This document shows positions 23,646 through 31,406 of a stretch of 32,015 bases of DNA, piece by piece; the first letter of the stretch is position 1, and each line of letters begins with the position of its first letter. Location of the stretch: assembly GCA_013286205.1 (NCBI GenBank), contig JABDGD010000025.1, positions 1 to 32,015 on the forward strand, written 5' to 3'. The DNA comes from Candidatus Firestoneibacteriota bacterium. GTDB taxonomy: Bacteria; Oederibacteriota; Muellerivitia; Muellerivitales; Muellerivitaceae. The position numbers and the translations under genes were made by a program. The notes under the pieces were generated by a model that worked only from the letters and a program-made list of their open reading frames with translations, ran no database searches and had not been told where the DNA came from.

Positions 23646-24914
23646 ATGAAAAAGTTTTTAATGACGGGGTTAGTGGTGATTTTCCCCATGGTGATCAGCT
23701 ACATGGCGGGTTGTACTTCTAAAGGGAATCCTATTTCCACTACCTTGCCGCCGACCTTTACCAAAACCAATACGCCCAACGGCACTTTTACCGCCACACC
23801 TACAGCTCAAGCGGTTTTCCCCGTTATTTATAGCAACGGAAATTTAGCGACTGTGGTCACCGCAACGAACTCTTTTAGTGGTGGCGGTTCTCCCGGTTAT
23901 CCCACCTTAAACGCGGCGGATACCTCCTTCGGTGGATATGGCGGCGACGCATCGGGCTATTTGACCACTTGGACCTCAGGTGAAGTGGCTGCGATGACAG
24001 GCTATTCTGGTTTTTCACTGGCCGGCGGCAGTATCAATTTTACGGGTTATACGACTTGTACCTTCTGGGCCAAAGCAAACCAAACCGCTACGGTGGGATT
24101 TAACGCCGCTGAGCCACCCTCAGATACGGCAAATGTTCCTGAAAGTCTAACTACCACCTGGACTCAATATACGATCAATATCGCTTCCGGCGCCCGCAGT
24201 GACGGCCAATCTGGAGCGATTAGCTCGGTGACGACTTATTTCGTGTGCGTGATTGTCAGCGCGCCGGGCGCTACGCCTTTACAAGTCAGCATCGATAAAA
24301 TTTCCTTCCAGGGCGCGGGAGCCACCTCGACTTTTACCAATACACCCACTAATACACCCAGCAACACTCCGGGCGGAGCGTCGACTTCCACCTTTACCAT
24401 GACACCTACCAACACCGTGACCAATACGCCTGGTGCTACTCAGATTATTTTCGACGATTCACTTCATGTCGCCACGACCGAAAGCGAATTTGATGGAGGG
24501 GGCGGAGCTTCTACGACATCTAATTTGGCTGATACGAGCAATCCCTATCAGGGAACGGTAGACGCTCTTTGGACTTTCACCGCTTTGGGGACGGGCGGGT
24601 ATGAAGGCTGGAATGTGACAAGTCCAACCACCAACGTGGGGAGCTTTACCAATTGTATTTTCTGGGCCAAAACCAGCCGTGCTTTCGCCGGCACGGGGAT
24701 TGAATTTTATGGCGGCGGCGGAACTGATAACGGAGGTCCCGTGAATCACTCTTTCGCGTTGACGACCACTTACACTCAATACAGCTTCGCGCTGCCTCAA
24801 CCCCTGGATCAGGTTACGATACCTTTTGGAATCGTGATTAACGGCACTGACGTGAGCGACTTAGGTACGGCAGGCGCGCTGAATGTCTATGTGGATGATA
24901 TTTACTATCAGTGA
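23646..24914 (+). CDS. Lipoprotein with two carbohydrate-binding-like domains and Thr/Pro linkers
   Basis: ATG 23646 has GAAGGAG 7 nt upstream; a longer frame back to GTG 23598 would translate through the operator. The 422-residue precursor has a lipobox YMAGC (C23), a Thr/Pro-rich spacer (about 31-56), domain 1 (57-222), a TNTPTNTP-type linker (227-265) and domain 2 (266-422). Both domains share a Thr/Cys-x-FWAK strand (CTFWAK, CIFWAK), a TTxTQY strand and terminal D-x-I-x-Y/F-Q, so they are duplicated copies of the module in the 21102 lipoprotein. Long Thr/Pro/Asn linkers are usual between modules of secreted carbohydrate-active proteins. The likely role is an outer-membrane-anchored, extended glycan-capturing protein. 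Confidence 0.75.
   Translation: MKKFLMTGLVVIFPMVISYMAGCTSKGNPISTTLPPTFTKTNTPNGTFTATPTAQAVFPVIYSNGNLATVVTATNSFSGGGSPGYPTLNAADTSFGGYGGDASGYLTTWTSGEVAAMTGYSGFSLAGGSINFTGYTTCTFWAKANQTATVGFNAAEPPSDTANVPESLTTTWTQYTINIASGARSDGQSGAISSVTTYFVCVIVSAPGATPLQVSIDKISFQGAGATSTFTNTPTNTPSNTPGGASTSTFTMTPTNTVTNTPGATQIIFDDSLHVATTESEFDGGGGASTTSNLADTSNPYQGTVDALWTFTALGTGGYEGWNVTSPTTNVGSFTNCIFWAKTSRAFAGTGIEFYGGGGTDNGGPVNHSFALTTTYTQYSFALPQPLDQVTIPFGIVINGTDVSDLGTAGALNVYVDDIYYQ
24324..24440 (+). repeat. TNTP-type linker repeat region
   Basis: Imperfect short repeats of the pattern ACxAACACxCC encode Thr-Asn-Thr-Pro units (FTNTPTNTPSNTP, then TMTPTNTVTNTP) joining the two modules of the lipoprotein. A shorter relative lies near its N-terminus (FTKTNTPNGTFTATPT). 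Confidence 0.8.
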
Positions 24915-24926
24915 TTTCGATCACTT

Positions 24927-24939
24927 GGAGTTGAACTTG
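24927..24939 (+). promoter_or_regulatory. Ribosome binding site deciding a TTG start
   Basis: GGAG (24927-24930) lies 6 nt before TTG 24937. The peptide from this TTG is a clean lipoprotein signal (MKKLFFRWLSCFSF, then ALAGC), whereas the ATG at 24883 would overlap the previous gene by 32 bp and bury the signal. Confidence 0.75.
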
Positions 24940-26223
24940 AAAAAATTATTCTTCAGATGGCTGTCCTGCTTCTCATTCGCGGCTTTAGTGGCGTTGGCGG
25001 GCTGCGCTAAAAACGAGGGGATCAAGGTCAAAATCTCTTCCTGGGGAGACTTACAGGAAAACGCGATTTTGAGTGATTTGATCACCCAGTTTCAAACGCT
25101 TCATCCGGACATTAAAGTCGAGTTGCAGCGCATTCCCTATACGGAATACACGACGAAGCTGATCACCCAAATGGCGGGCGGTCAGGCGCCCGATGTGATT
25201 TGCGCCGAGGTGGGGAACTATTCTGATTTTTATCTTCGGGACGCTTTAGAACCGCTGAACGACTATGTGGAAGCGGATAAAGTCGATATGAGCGCCTACT
25301 ACCCTAAGGTGGTGGACCGTTTCACGGTGGATGGAAAACTTTATGTGATCGCCCGGGACACGGCGCCTATTTGCGTCATCTATTACAACAAAGATGTTTT
25401 TGACGCCGCAGGCGTGCCTTACCCCAAAGATAGCTGGACCTGGGAAGAGTTTGTGGCGACGGCCAAAAAGGTACAGGCTGCTGACGCGACAGGTAGGGTG
25501 ACCCGTTGGGGTTTTGTAGATGACTGGGTGATGTCCGAAGCCTGGATTTATGACTTCGGCGGCAGCTATGTGGATGATATTAAGCATCCGACCCGTTGGA
25601 CCTTCGCGGATGACCCTCGCACACTTGAAGGCGTTCAGTTTCGCTCAGACCTCATCAATAAATACAAAGTCATGCTGCCGCCCTCCAGCGTCTCCGCCAT
25701 GGGCGGCTTAGGCAACGCGGATTTATTTGTAAACGGCAACGCGGCCATGTTCTTATCCGGCATTTGGAAAACCCCGGAATTCCGCCATATTCAGAAATTT
25801 AAATGGGATGTGGTGATGCTTCCCAAGGGACCGAACGGCCACCGGGCTTTCTCTACGGGCGGATCGGGTTACGGCATTTTGAAGTCCTCGAAATATAAAA
25901 AAGAAGCCTGGGAACTGGTGAAGTTTATCTCCGGCGAGGAAGGGGCCAAGAAATTGGCATCTACCGGATTTGCCCAGCCTGCTCTGATGAAAGTCGCCAA
26001 CTCGCCTGACTTTCTCGATGGCCAGGACCCGAAAAACAAAAAAATGCTTTTAGAGGCCGTGAAATACGTTGAGTACGGACCGCTTTGTAAAAACTGGACC
26101 GAAACCCTCAGCGGCATCATCGGTCCAGAGATGGAAAAAGTGTGGAGCGCGACTGAGACAGCAGAGCAAGCCATGGCCCATCTCAAACCAAGGCTGGACG
26201 CTAATCCGCCTCAAACTAAGTAG
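24937..26223 (+). CDS. Family 1 extracellular sugar-binding lipoprotein of an ABC importer
   Basis: From the TTG start the precursor is 428 residues with lipobox ALAGC (C23). The mature protein matches the family 1 solute-binding proteins (maltose/cellobiose/multiple-sugar type): IKVKISSWGDLQENAILSDLITQFQTLHPDIKVEL, then APDVICAEVGNYSDFYLRDAL, then YYNKDVFDAAGVPYP, TWEEF, a Gly/Ala-rich NGNAAMFLSGIW and GGSGYGI. Such proteins capture oligosaccharides in the periplasm and hand them to two membrane permeases and a MalK-like ATPase. None of those is in this window; the next gene is a beta-glucosidase. In a diderm the lipid anchor would hold it to a membrane. The permease complex must be encoded elsewhere or the protein has another partner. 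Confidence 0.93.
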   Translation: MKKLFFRWLSCFSFAALVALAGCAKNEGIKVKISSWGDLQENAILSDLITQFQTLHPDIKVELQRIPYTEYTTKLITQMAGGQAPDVICAEVGNYSDFYLRDALEPLNDYVEADKVDMSAYYPKVVDRFTVDGKLYVIARDTAPICVIYYNKDVFDAAGVPYPKDSWTWEEFVATAKKVQAADATGRVTRWGFVDDWVMSEAWIYDFGGSYVDDIKHPTRWTFADDPRTLEGVQFRSDLINKYKVMLPPSSVSAMGGLGNADLFVNGNAAMFLSGIWKTPEFRHIQKFKWDVVMLPKGPNGHRAFSTGGSGYGILKSSKYKKEAWELVKFISGEEGAKKLASTGFAQPALMKVANSPDFLDGQDPKNKKMLLEAVKYVEYGPLCKNWTETLSGIIGPEMEKVWSATETAEQAMAHLKPRLDANPPQTK

Positions 26224-26239
26224 TTCAGGAGAGTCATTG

Positions 26240-27631
26240 ATGAAACCATCCAACTTTGTAGCTTTTCCCAAAGACTTTCTTTGGGGTGCGGCCACCAGCT
26301 CGTTTCAAATTGAAGGGTCGCCCTTAGCGGACGGCGCGGTCGAAAGCGATTGGTACCGCTGGACCAAAACTCCCGGCAGGATTGCCAACGGCGACACGGC
26401 CGACGTGGCTTGCGATCATTATCACCGCATGAAAGAAGATGTGGCCCTGATGAAAGAAATGGGGCTCCAGGCTTACCGTTTTTCGCTTTCATGGTCGCGG
26501 ATTATGCCTGAAAGAGGAAAGGTCAATCAAAAGGCCATCGAATTTTACCGTTCGCTAATGGAAGAACTGCGTAAGGCGGATATTACCCCGCTGGCCACTC
26601 TCTACCACTGGGAAACCCCCGTTTGGGCAGTGGGCGGCTGGGAAAATCGTGAGACCGTTTTCGCTTTTGAGGAATATGCCCGGGTCGTTTTTGAGGAGCT
26701 GGGCCGTTACTCCGCTTCCTGGATTACCATTAACGAACCTTTAGTCATCGCCTGCTGCGGTTATATGTGGGGCTGGTTCCCGCCGGGCAAAACCGATAAA
26801 GCGGCCTATGGTCAGGTGGTTCATCATTTGAATTTGGCTCATGGATTAGCGGTGAGAGCTTTCCGTCAGTTAAATCAAAAGGGCGAGATCGGCGTGGCCA
26901 TGGCTTTGTCGACTTTTGATTCCATCTCAAACAAACCGGAAGATGTGGAGCATGCGGACCGGTTGGACGCCATTCATAACCGCGCCTTTTTGGATCCCAT
27001 GACGGGCAAGACCTATCCCCAGGCTTTTTTAGATTACGCCGGCAAACTGGAAGGTCCGATCGAGGATGATTTGAAATTGATTCATCAGCCTGTCGACTTT
27101 ATCGGGGTGAATCACTATTTCAGAAATACCTGTAAGTACAAAAAGGGCGCGAACATTGTGGATAACGAGAATTTCGTGGCGCCGGGAACTCCCCTGACCG
27201 ATCTGGAATGGGAAGTGAGACCGGAGTCTTTTACCGACATTCTGGTTTATGTCTGGAAAAATTACGGGTTTAAAAAAATCTATGTCACTGAAAACGGCAT
27301 GGCGACCCGCATTTCCAAACGGTCGAAGGATGAGTTTATGCAGGATGACATCCGCATTCACTTTATCGGTTCCTATTTAGAGGCGGCCAGGAAGGCTATT
27401 GATCAGGGTGTGCCGCTGAAAGGCTACTTTGTCTGGTCGCTGATGGACAACTTTGAATGGGCGCAGGGTTTTGACCCGGCCTTCGGTTTAATCGCTGTGG
27501 ACTTTAAAACCCAGGAGCGCTCTTTCAAGAAGAGCGCTTACTGGTATAAAAAAGTCATGGAAGAGAACGGTTTTGAGCTGTCGAAACTGCCGCTCAACCC
27601 CAACTACATCCGGGCTGCTGTACCCGCCTAA
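26240..27631 (+). CDS. GH1 beta-glucosidase, cytoplasmic
   Basis: ATG 26240 has AGGAG 8 nt upstream; the longer frame into the previous gene is not used. At 463 residues it has the normal GH1 length. The start FPKDFLWGAATSSFQIEG is the GH1 N-terminal signature. The retaining catalytic pair is E166 in TINEP (acid/base) and E351 in YVTENG (nucleophile). TLYHWETP carries Glu where most members have Asp. WSLMDNFEWAQGF near the end forms the aglycone/substrate wall. No signal peptide is present, so it should hydrolyse imported beta-glucosides (cellobiose, laminaribiose or similar) to glucose in the cytoplasm. It is the last gene of the LacI-controlled operon. Linkage preference cannot be told from sequence. 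Confidence 0.95.
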   Translation: MKPSNFVAFPKDFLWGAATSSFQIEGSPLADGAVESDWYRWTKTPGRIANGDTADVACDHYHRMKEDVALMKEMGLQAYRFSLSWSRIMPERGKVNQKAIEFYRSLMEELRKADITPLATLYHWETPVWAVGGWENRETVFAFEEYARVVFEELGRYSASWITINEPLVIACCGYMWGWFPPGKTDKAAYGQVVHHLNLAHGLAVRAFRQLNQKGEIGVAMALSTFDSISNKPEDVEHADRLDAIHNRAFLDPMTGKTYPQAFLDYAGKLEGPIEDDLKLIHQPVDFIGVNHYFRNTCKYKKGANIVDNENFVAPGTPLTDLEWEVRPESFTDILVYVWKNYGFKKIYVTENGMATRISKRSKDEFMQDDIRIHFIGSYLEAARKAIDQGVPLKGYFVWSLMDNFEWAQGFDPAFGLIAVDFKTQERSFKKSAYWYKKVMEENGFELSKLPLNPNYIRAAVPA

Positions 27632-27649
27632 CTGACGATCGGGTTCTGG

Positions 27650-28534
27650 TTAGTTGCTCTTCACGCCAGGACCCGGATCCACATAGCCCTGATACCAGCC
27701 GCCGTGTCCCTTAAAGTCATCTGTTAACCAATTAGCGGTTTGTCCAATCGCGTTTTCACGCAAACCTGAAAAGGTCGCGTCGCTTTGATAGAGCAGAGGC
27801 GCTTGAGCGGGAGCGTTGTTGGGATTTTGGATATTAATGTTCACGATGGTATTGCCGTTCCGGTCACGGTGGTCTTGATCGTGGCGGTCACCGTCGTGAT
27901 CGTCATGGTGGGGACGCAAATAAGAATCCCATCCCTCGGCTGGCGGATCGGTGTGGTCGCCCGGATAGTTGATGTCAGTCCAAACCTGGTTCTGTCCGTT
28001 GCCCCAGGCTTTCTTGACCCAAATGATGCTGCCGTTAGCCACGTTGATAAGTCTGGCCGAAGCGGACACCTTTACCTGCTGTACCGTATAAAAACCCCAC
28101 TTGTTATCCTTGCTGAACAACGCGACCTGAACTCTTTGGGGCGGCTGAACCTGGGTGGATTCCACATAGCTCTCGACAGTGCCGGTCAAAATCAAATCGC
28201 CATTAAAATGTTTCGTGAGCTGGGACATGACCGCCGGGTTGCTGTTCGGATCGGTGTTTTCCTCATCCAATTGATTTAAAAAAGCCGAAACCTTTCCCTG
28301 CTCATAAATGGGAGTCGCGTCCAAGCCGACTAATTGCGCCGTCAGGTTGTCCTGCAGTTCCTGCCCGAGCGCTGGATCGGTCGAAGTATTCTCAAAGGGT
28401 AAAATGATCAGTCCCTGGTGGCCGTAAAGGCTAAAAGCCGGGGGAGTGGGCTTGGGGGGTGGGAAACAGCCGACTAAAAAAATGAGAAAAGAGAAAGTCA
28501 AAATAGTTTTGAACGAATAAGAAAGCCTGGTCAT
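27650..28534 (-). CDS. Lipoprotein of CsgG/LpoB-like fold class with His/Asp-rich insert
   Basis: The 294-residue precursor has a lipobox FLVGC (C23) followed by a Pro-rich stretch. The body opens with LIILPFENTSTDPALGQELQDNLTAQL. This 'ILPFENxSxDP' strand-helix unit is shared by CsgG, LpoB and related periplasmic lipoproteins. It continues with GDLILTGTVESYVE, ASARLINVANGSIIW, and the family-like helix NAIGQTANWLTDDF. Between about 208 and 225 sits a His/Asp/Arg-rich insert (HHDDHDGDRHDQDHRDRNG) that could bind metal or be disordered. AAGGAG lies about 5 nt before the ATG. It stands alone between two other genes. I infer an outer-membrane lipoprotein with an assembly or secretion-accessory role; no more can be said. 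Confidence 0.72.
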   Translation of the reverse strand: MTRLSYSFKTILTFSFLIFLVGCFPPPKPTPPAFSLYGHQGLIILPFENTSTDPALGQELQDNLTAQLVGLDATPIYEQGKVSAFLNQLDEENTDPNSNPAVMSQLTKHFNGDLILTGTVESYVESTQVQPPQRVQVALFSKDNKWGFYTVQQVKVSASARLINVANGSIIWVKKAWGNGQNQVWTDINYPGDHTDPPAEGWDSYLRPHHDDHDGDRHDQDHRDRNGNTIVNINIQNPNNAPAQAPLLYQSDATFSGLRENAIGQTANWLTDDFKGHGGWYQGYVDPGPGVKSN

Positions 28535-28637
28535 AGAAGCTCCTTCAGTGGAATGAAGGAATCATAGCAAAAGAAGCGGCCGCTTATATGACGAAAATAG
28601 GGCTTAATTAATTATGAAAAAGACCGATTAACCCGAA

Positions 28638-30647
28638 TTATGGATGAATGGTGTAACGAACTTTAAAGATGGTTTCGCCCTTTTCGGCGACTGTTACGGG
28701 GATGTGCAGTTGAACCTCTTTAAAGTAGCAAAGGGCTTCCTTGCCGTGGGAGCAGTAGAAAATGTGGAGCGTCAGGGATAAATCCGCGTGGCCCGGTTGA
28801 AGGGTGAAAGGGATGGAAAGAGAAGTCGTTTTTAAATCGCCTGAAGCGCTGGCGGGATTGGCCGCTGAAGTGTTTGACAAAGTGATCTCATAACGGGAAG
28901 GAGCCTGATCATTAAACTGACGGTCCGCGGGTAGAGTGATTTCCAACCGAAGTTCTTTGGCCTGGGCGCTAACGGTTTGAGCCGGTAACTTTAATATTTG
29001 GCCCTTAAAAGTATCGGCTTTCATGGGGTGAAGTTTCTCCAGACCCGTGATATTCAAGGTCGAAATTTGGCCGGTTTGGGTGTCAAAAACACGGATTAAA
29101 TTGTTGTTCGTGTCGGCGATATAAAGTTTCTTTCCCGCGAAAGCCAAGCCGCAAGGCTCATTTAAGAGCGAATGAGAAGCGGCGCCGTCCTGGTGGCCCG
29201 CCTTCGAACCGCCCAGAAGGGTGGTGATCACCCGGGTTTGGGGGTTAAAGCTCTTAATCTTGTTGTTATAGGTGTCAGCCACGTAAATCATGCCATCGTT
29301 AAAGGCGATGCCAATCGGGTGCTGAAGCATGGCCTGTTTCGCGGGACCATCCTTGTCTCCAAAATCAAAAAGTCCGGTCCCGATAAAAGTGCTGACACCG
29401 GTGGCGGGGGGCAATCCCGCGTGGCGTAAAGATGAGGTTTCGCTATCTACAAAATAAAGCTGCTGGCCGTCGGTGGTGATGCCGCTGGTCTGGGCGAGGG
29501 CAGCCTGTCTCATCTCTCCCTCGTCTGCGATGTTCTCGCGGCCCGATCCGGCATAAATTTTAGCTTCCAGTGTTTTTAAATCCAAAGTCCAAATCTGATG
29601 AGAGCCCGCCATAGCGATATAAAGTTTTCCGTCAACCTTAATGAGATCCCAGGGGCTGTTGAGGTCAACTTTTTGACCCACACCTTCCACATTGTGTTTG
29701 ATTGCTTGGTGGCCGGTGCCGGCGAGGGTTTTGACTTTCTTTTGAGTCAGATCAATTTCGCGGATCGCGTGGTTTTCGGTATCGGCCACATAAATCAGGT
29801 TGTTCTCAGCGTCAAAATAAACGCCCTGCGGCCTAAAAAACCGGGCTTCGTGAAAACCGCCGTCTTTAAAACCCTGTTCTTTCCCGCCGATGACCTCTTT
29901 CACTTTTCCATCCAGCGTTGTGATGACGATTCGATTGTGATCGGAGTCCGAAATGACCACTGTATCGGATTTTTCGTCCGCGTTAATTTTTCCGGGGAAG
30001 GATAAAGGCATGGCGGGTTTTTTATCTTTTTCTAAATGGACGGCGATGGGTTGCAGATTGAGATGCCCCTCGGTCCCGTAATGCTTGGCCAGCTCATCAA
30101 TATAGGGCTCCAGCGTCTCATAAACGCCCTCGCCGGAGGTAATGCCGACGACTTTACCGTTAGGGTCGATCAAAGCAAAAGAGGGCCAGGCACGAATGCC
30201 GTAAGAACTCCAAACAGTGAAATCTTTGTCGTTAATGACGGGGTGATGAATTTCATAGCGCAGGATGGCGTTGCGGATATTTTCAGAATCTTTTTCAGAA
30301 TTAAATTTAGCGGAGTGAACGCCAATAACCACTAATTGGGTCGGGTACTTCTCTTCGAGCTTTTTTAAATCGGGAATCACGTGCATGCAATTGATGCAGC
30401 AGAAGGTCCAAAAATCCAGCAGGACAATTTTACCTTTCAAATCTTTCATCGAAAAAGGGTGGTCGGTATTCAACCACTCGGCACCAGCGGGAAAGTCCGG
30501 CGCGTTGACAGTGCCTTGCAGGTCGGGATGGAGGGACATGGTGGCTCCTTGTTTAATTTCAGGAAAGGCGGTTTGGGCTAAGGCGGAACTATTCAGTCCG
30601 TTGCACAAAAGTAGAGCGGTTAAAATCCAGGTTAATTTTATTTTCAT
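28638..30647 (-). CDS. NHLRC2-like secreted thioredoxin/NHL beta-propeller protein
   Basis: ATG 30647 starts a 669-residue precursor with a Sec signal (WILTALLLCNGLNSSALA|Q); the longer frame to 30695 has no signal or ribosome site. Residues about 45-215 are a TlpA/redoxin-type thioredoxin domain with FWTFCCINCMH (79-89; C84-x-x-C87 with an extra C83). This CCINC active site is a mark of NHLRC2. From about 250 to 570 at least five NHL repeats are visible (IYVADTENHAIREIDL, YVADTYNNKIKSF, YIADTNNNLIRVFD), forming a beta-propeller. A C-terminal beta-sandwich (about 575-669) follows. NHLRC2 has the same three-domain order. Its periplasmic location suggests redox or protein-folding work; the substrate is unknown. 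Confidence 0.9.
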   Translation of the reverse strand: MKIKLTWILTALLLCNGLNSSALAQTAFPEIKQGATMSLHPDLQGTVNAPDFPAGAEWLNTDHPFSMKDLKGKIVLLDFWTFCCINCMHVIPDLKKLEEKYPTQLVVIGVHSAKFNSEKDSENIRNAILRYEIHHPVINDKDFTVWSSYGIRAWPSFALIDPNGKVVGITSGEGVYETLEPYIDELAKHYGTEGHLNLQPIAVHLEKDKKPAMPLSFPGKINADEKSDTVVISDSDHNRIVITTLDGKVKEVIGGKEQGFKDGGFHEARFFRPQGVYFDAENNLIYVADTENHAIREIDLTQKKVKTLAGTGHQAIKHNVEGVGQKVDLNSPWDLIKVDGKLYIAMAGSHQIWTLDLKTLEAKIYAGSGRENIADEGEMRQAALAQTSGITTDGQQLYFVDSETSSLRHAGLPPATGVSTFIGTGLFDFGDKDGPAKQAMLQHPIGIAFNDGMIYVADTYNNKIKSFNPQTRVITTLLGGSKAGHQDGAASHSLLNEPCGLAFAGKKLYIADTNNNLIRVFDTQTGQISTLNITGLEKLHPMKADTFKGQILKLPAQTVSAQAKELRLEITLPADRQFNDQAPSRYEITLSNTSAANPASASGDLKTTSLSIPFTLQPGHADLSLTLHIFYCSHGKEALCYFKEVQLHIPVTVAEKGETIFKVRYTIHP

Positions 30648-30708
30648 ATGTATCTTTCCAGAAGCATAAGGACAATAAGAGGGTGTTGCAACCAAGCTTC
30701 GAAAGGTT

Positions 30709-30726
30709 GTTACAAATCGTTACAAA
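30709..30726. repeat. Tandem GTTACAAA repeats, 10-bp period
   Basis: GTTACAAA at 30709-30716 and 30719-30726 recur at one helical turn. They lie in the 252-bp divergent region between the NHLRC2-like gene and the MarR gene, 62 bp upstream of the former's start, and could be half-sites of an activator. Confidence 0.4.
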
Positions 30727-30782
30727 GGGAAACGATTGGGAAAAGCATTTCCAAACCCCTCCGGGTTACCCTTTCTTTATTA

Positions 30783-30798
30783 CTACCAGGGCTGGTAG
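30783..30798. repeat. Perfect short inverted repeat upstream of the MarR promoter
   Basis: CTACCAG, two bases, CTGGTAG forms a perfect 7+7 dyad. It lies 38 bp before the -35-like hexamer of the MarR gene. The short loop makes an RNA hairpin unlikely; a protein-binding site is more plausible. Confidence 0.4.
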
Positions 30799-30835
30799 GA
30801 AGTTTCTCCCGTGGAAAAAAAGTTTATGGGTCCTA

Positions 30836-30875
30836 TTGACATCTATGCTGATAATCAGTACTACTGACTATCAGC
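30836..30875 (+). promoter_or_regulatory. Promoter -35 and MarR-type operator palindrome
   Basis: A consensus TTGACA (30836-30841) is followed after 5 bp by the dyad GCTGATAATCAGT (30847-30859), ACT, ACTGACTATCAGC (30863-30875): 13-bp arms with one mismatch. The dyad fills the -35 to -10 spacer, the usual position for autorepression by a MarR-family protein. The -10 is poor in sequence, so the exact start is unsure. The MarR ATG is 25 bp downstream. Confidence 0.78.
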
Positions 30876-30899
30876 AGAACCGATAATTAAGGAAAACCC

Positions 30900-31403
30900 A
30901 TGATTTTGAAGAAAACCATTAAAAACAGCCCGGAAAGTATCGTTTCCCTGGCTCTGACATCCGAAACCTTGACCGGCCGGTCGGGGTTCCTTTTGGCTAA
31001 GGCAGCTCAAAGGGTCCGGGATACCTATGACGAGCATTTAAAGACTCTCAACATGAACGCCCGGCACGCGGGCATTCTGACCATCTTGGAAGAGAAGGGC
31101 TCGCTCGCCCAGAATGAGCTGGGTAAATGCGCTTATATCGACCGGACCACCATTGTGGCCCTGATCGACGATTTGGAAAAGCTGGGGTTGGTAGAACGAC
31201 AAGAGCATCCGACAGACCGCCGGTCGCACGTCATTTACATGACCGCGAAGGGCAAAGAGCTCATGCCGCAGATCGGGAAAAAGGCCAAGGAAGTCGAAAA
31301 AGAATACCTGGGTCCTTTGACCGCGTCGGAACAAAAAAGCCTGATCCAGTTGCTGCGCAAACTGGTCTTTCATCACTATTCAATGCCGAAAGAGACGAGG
31401 TAA
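30900..31403 (+). CDS. MarR-family transcriptional regulator
   Basis: The 167-residue protein has the MarR winged-helix fold: MNARHAGILTILEEKGSLAQNELGKCAYIDRTTIVALIDDLEKLGLVERQEHPTDRRSHVIYMT (about 52-115), with the wing around DRRSHVIYMT. Flanking helices form the dimer interface. An N-terminal extension of about 20 residues precedes the usual start. MarR proteins repress efflux or degradation genes and let go on binding a small phenolic or drug ligand. The 13-3-13 palindrome directly upstream is the likely site. The gene is followed by a TolC-family gene after 3 bp, so it probably controls that efflux operon and itself. The start is not strongly marked by a ribosome site (AAGGAAA). Confidence 0.93.
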   Translation: MILKKTIKNSPESIVSLALTSETLTGRSGFLLAKAAQRVRDTYDEHLKTLNMNARHAGILTILEEKGSLAQNELGKCAYIDRTTIVALIDDLEKLGLVERQEHPTDRRSHVIYMTAKGKELMPQIGKKAKEVEKEYLGPLTASEQKSLIQLLRKLVFHHYSMPKETR

Positions 31404-31406
31404 TTT

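Noticed and set aside
24324..24440. Possible CRISPR-like or minisatellite array
   Set aside because: The repeats are in-frame codons for a Thr/Asn/Pro linker, of uneven length with no spacers.
27632..27649. Possible terminator between the beta-glucosidase and convergent lipoprotein gene
   Set aside because: The gap is only 18 bp and no stem with a T run could be found.
27785..28279. Plus-strand ORF of 164 aa rich in Val and Ile
   Set aside because: It is the antisense of the lipoprotein gene, whose signal peptide, lipobox and AAGGAG site are clear.
28574..28585. 12-bp palindrome AAGCGGCCGCTT
   Set aside because: Short, without repeat elsewhere in the window or a nearby promoter box; could be chance.
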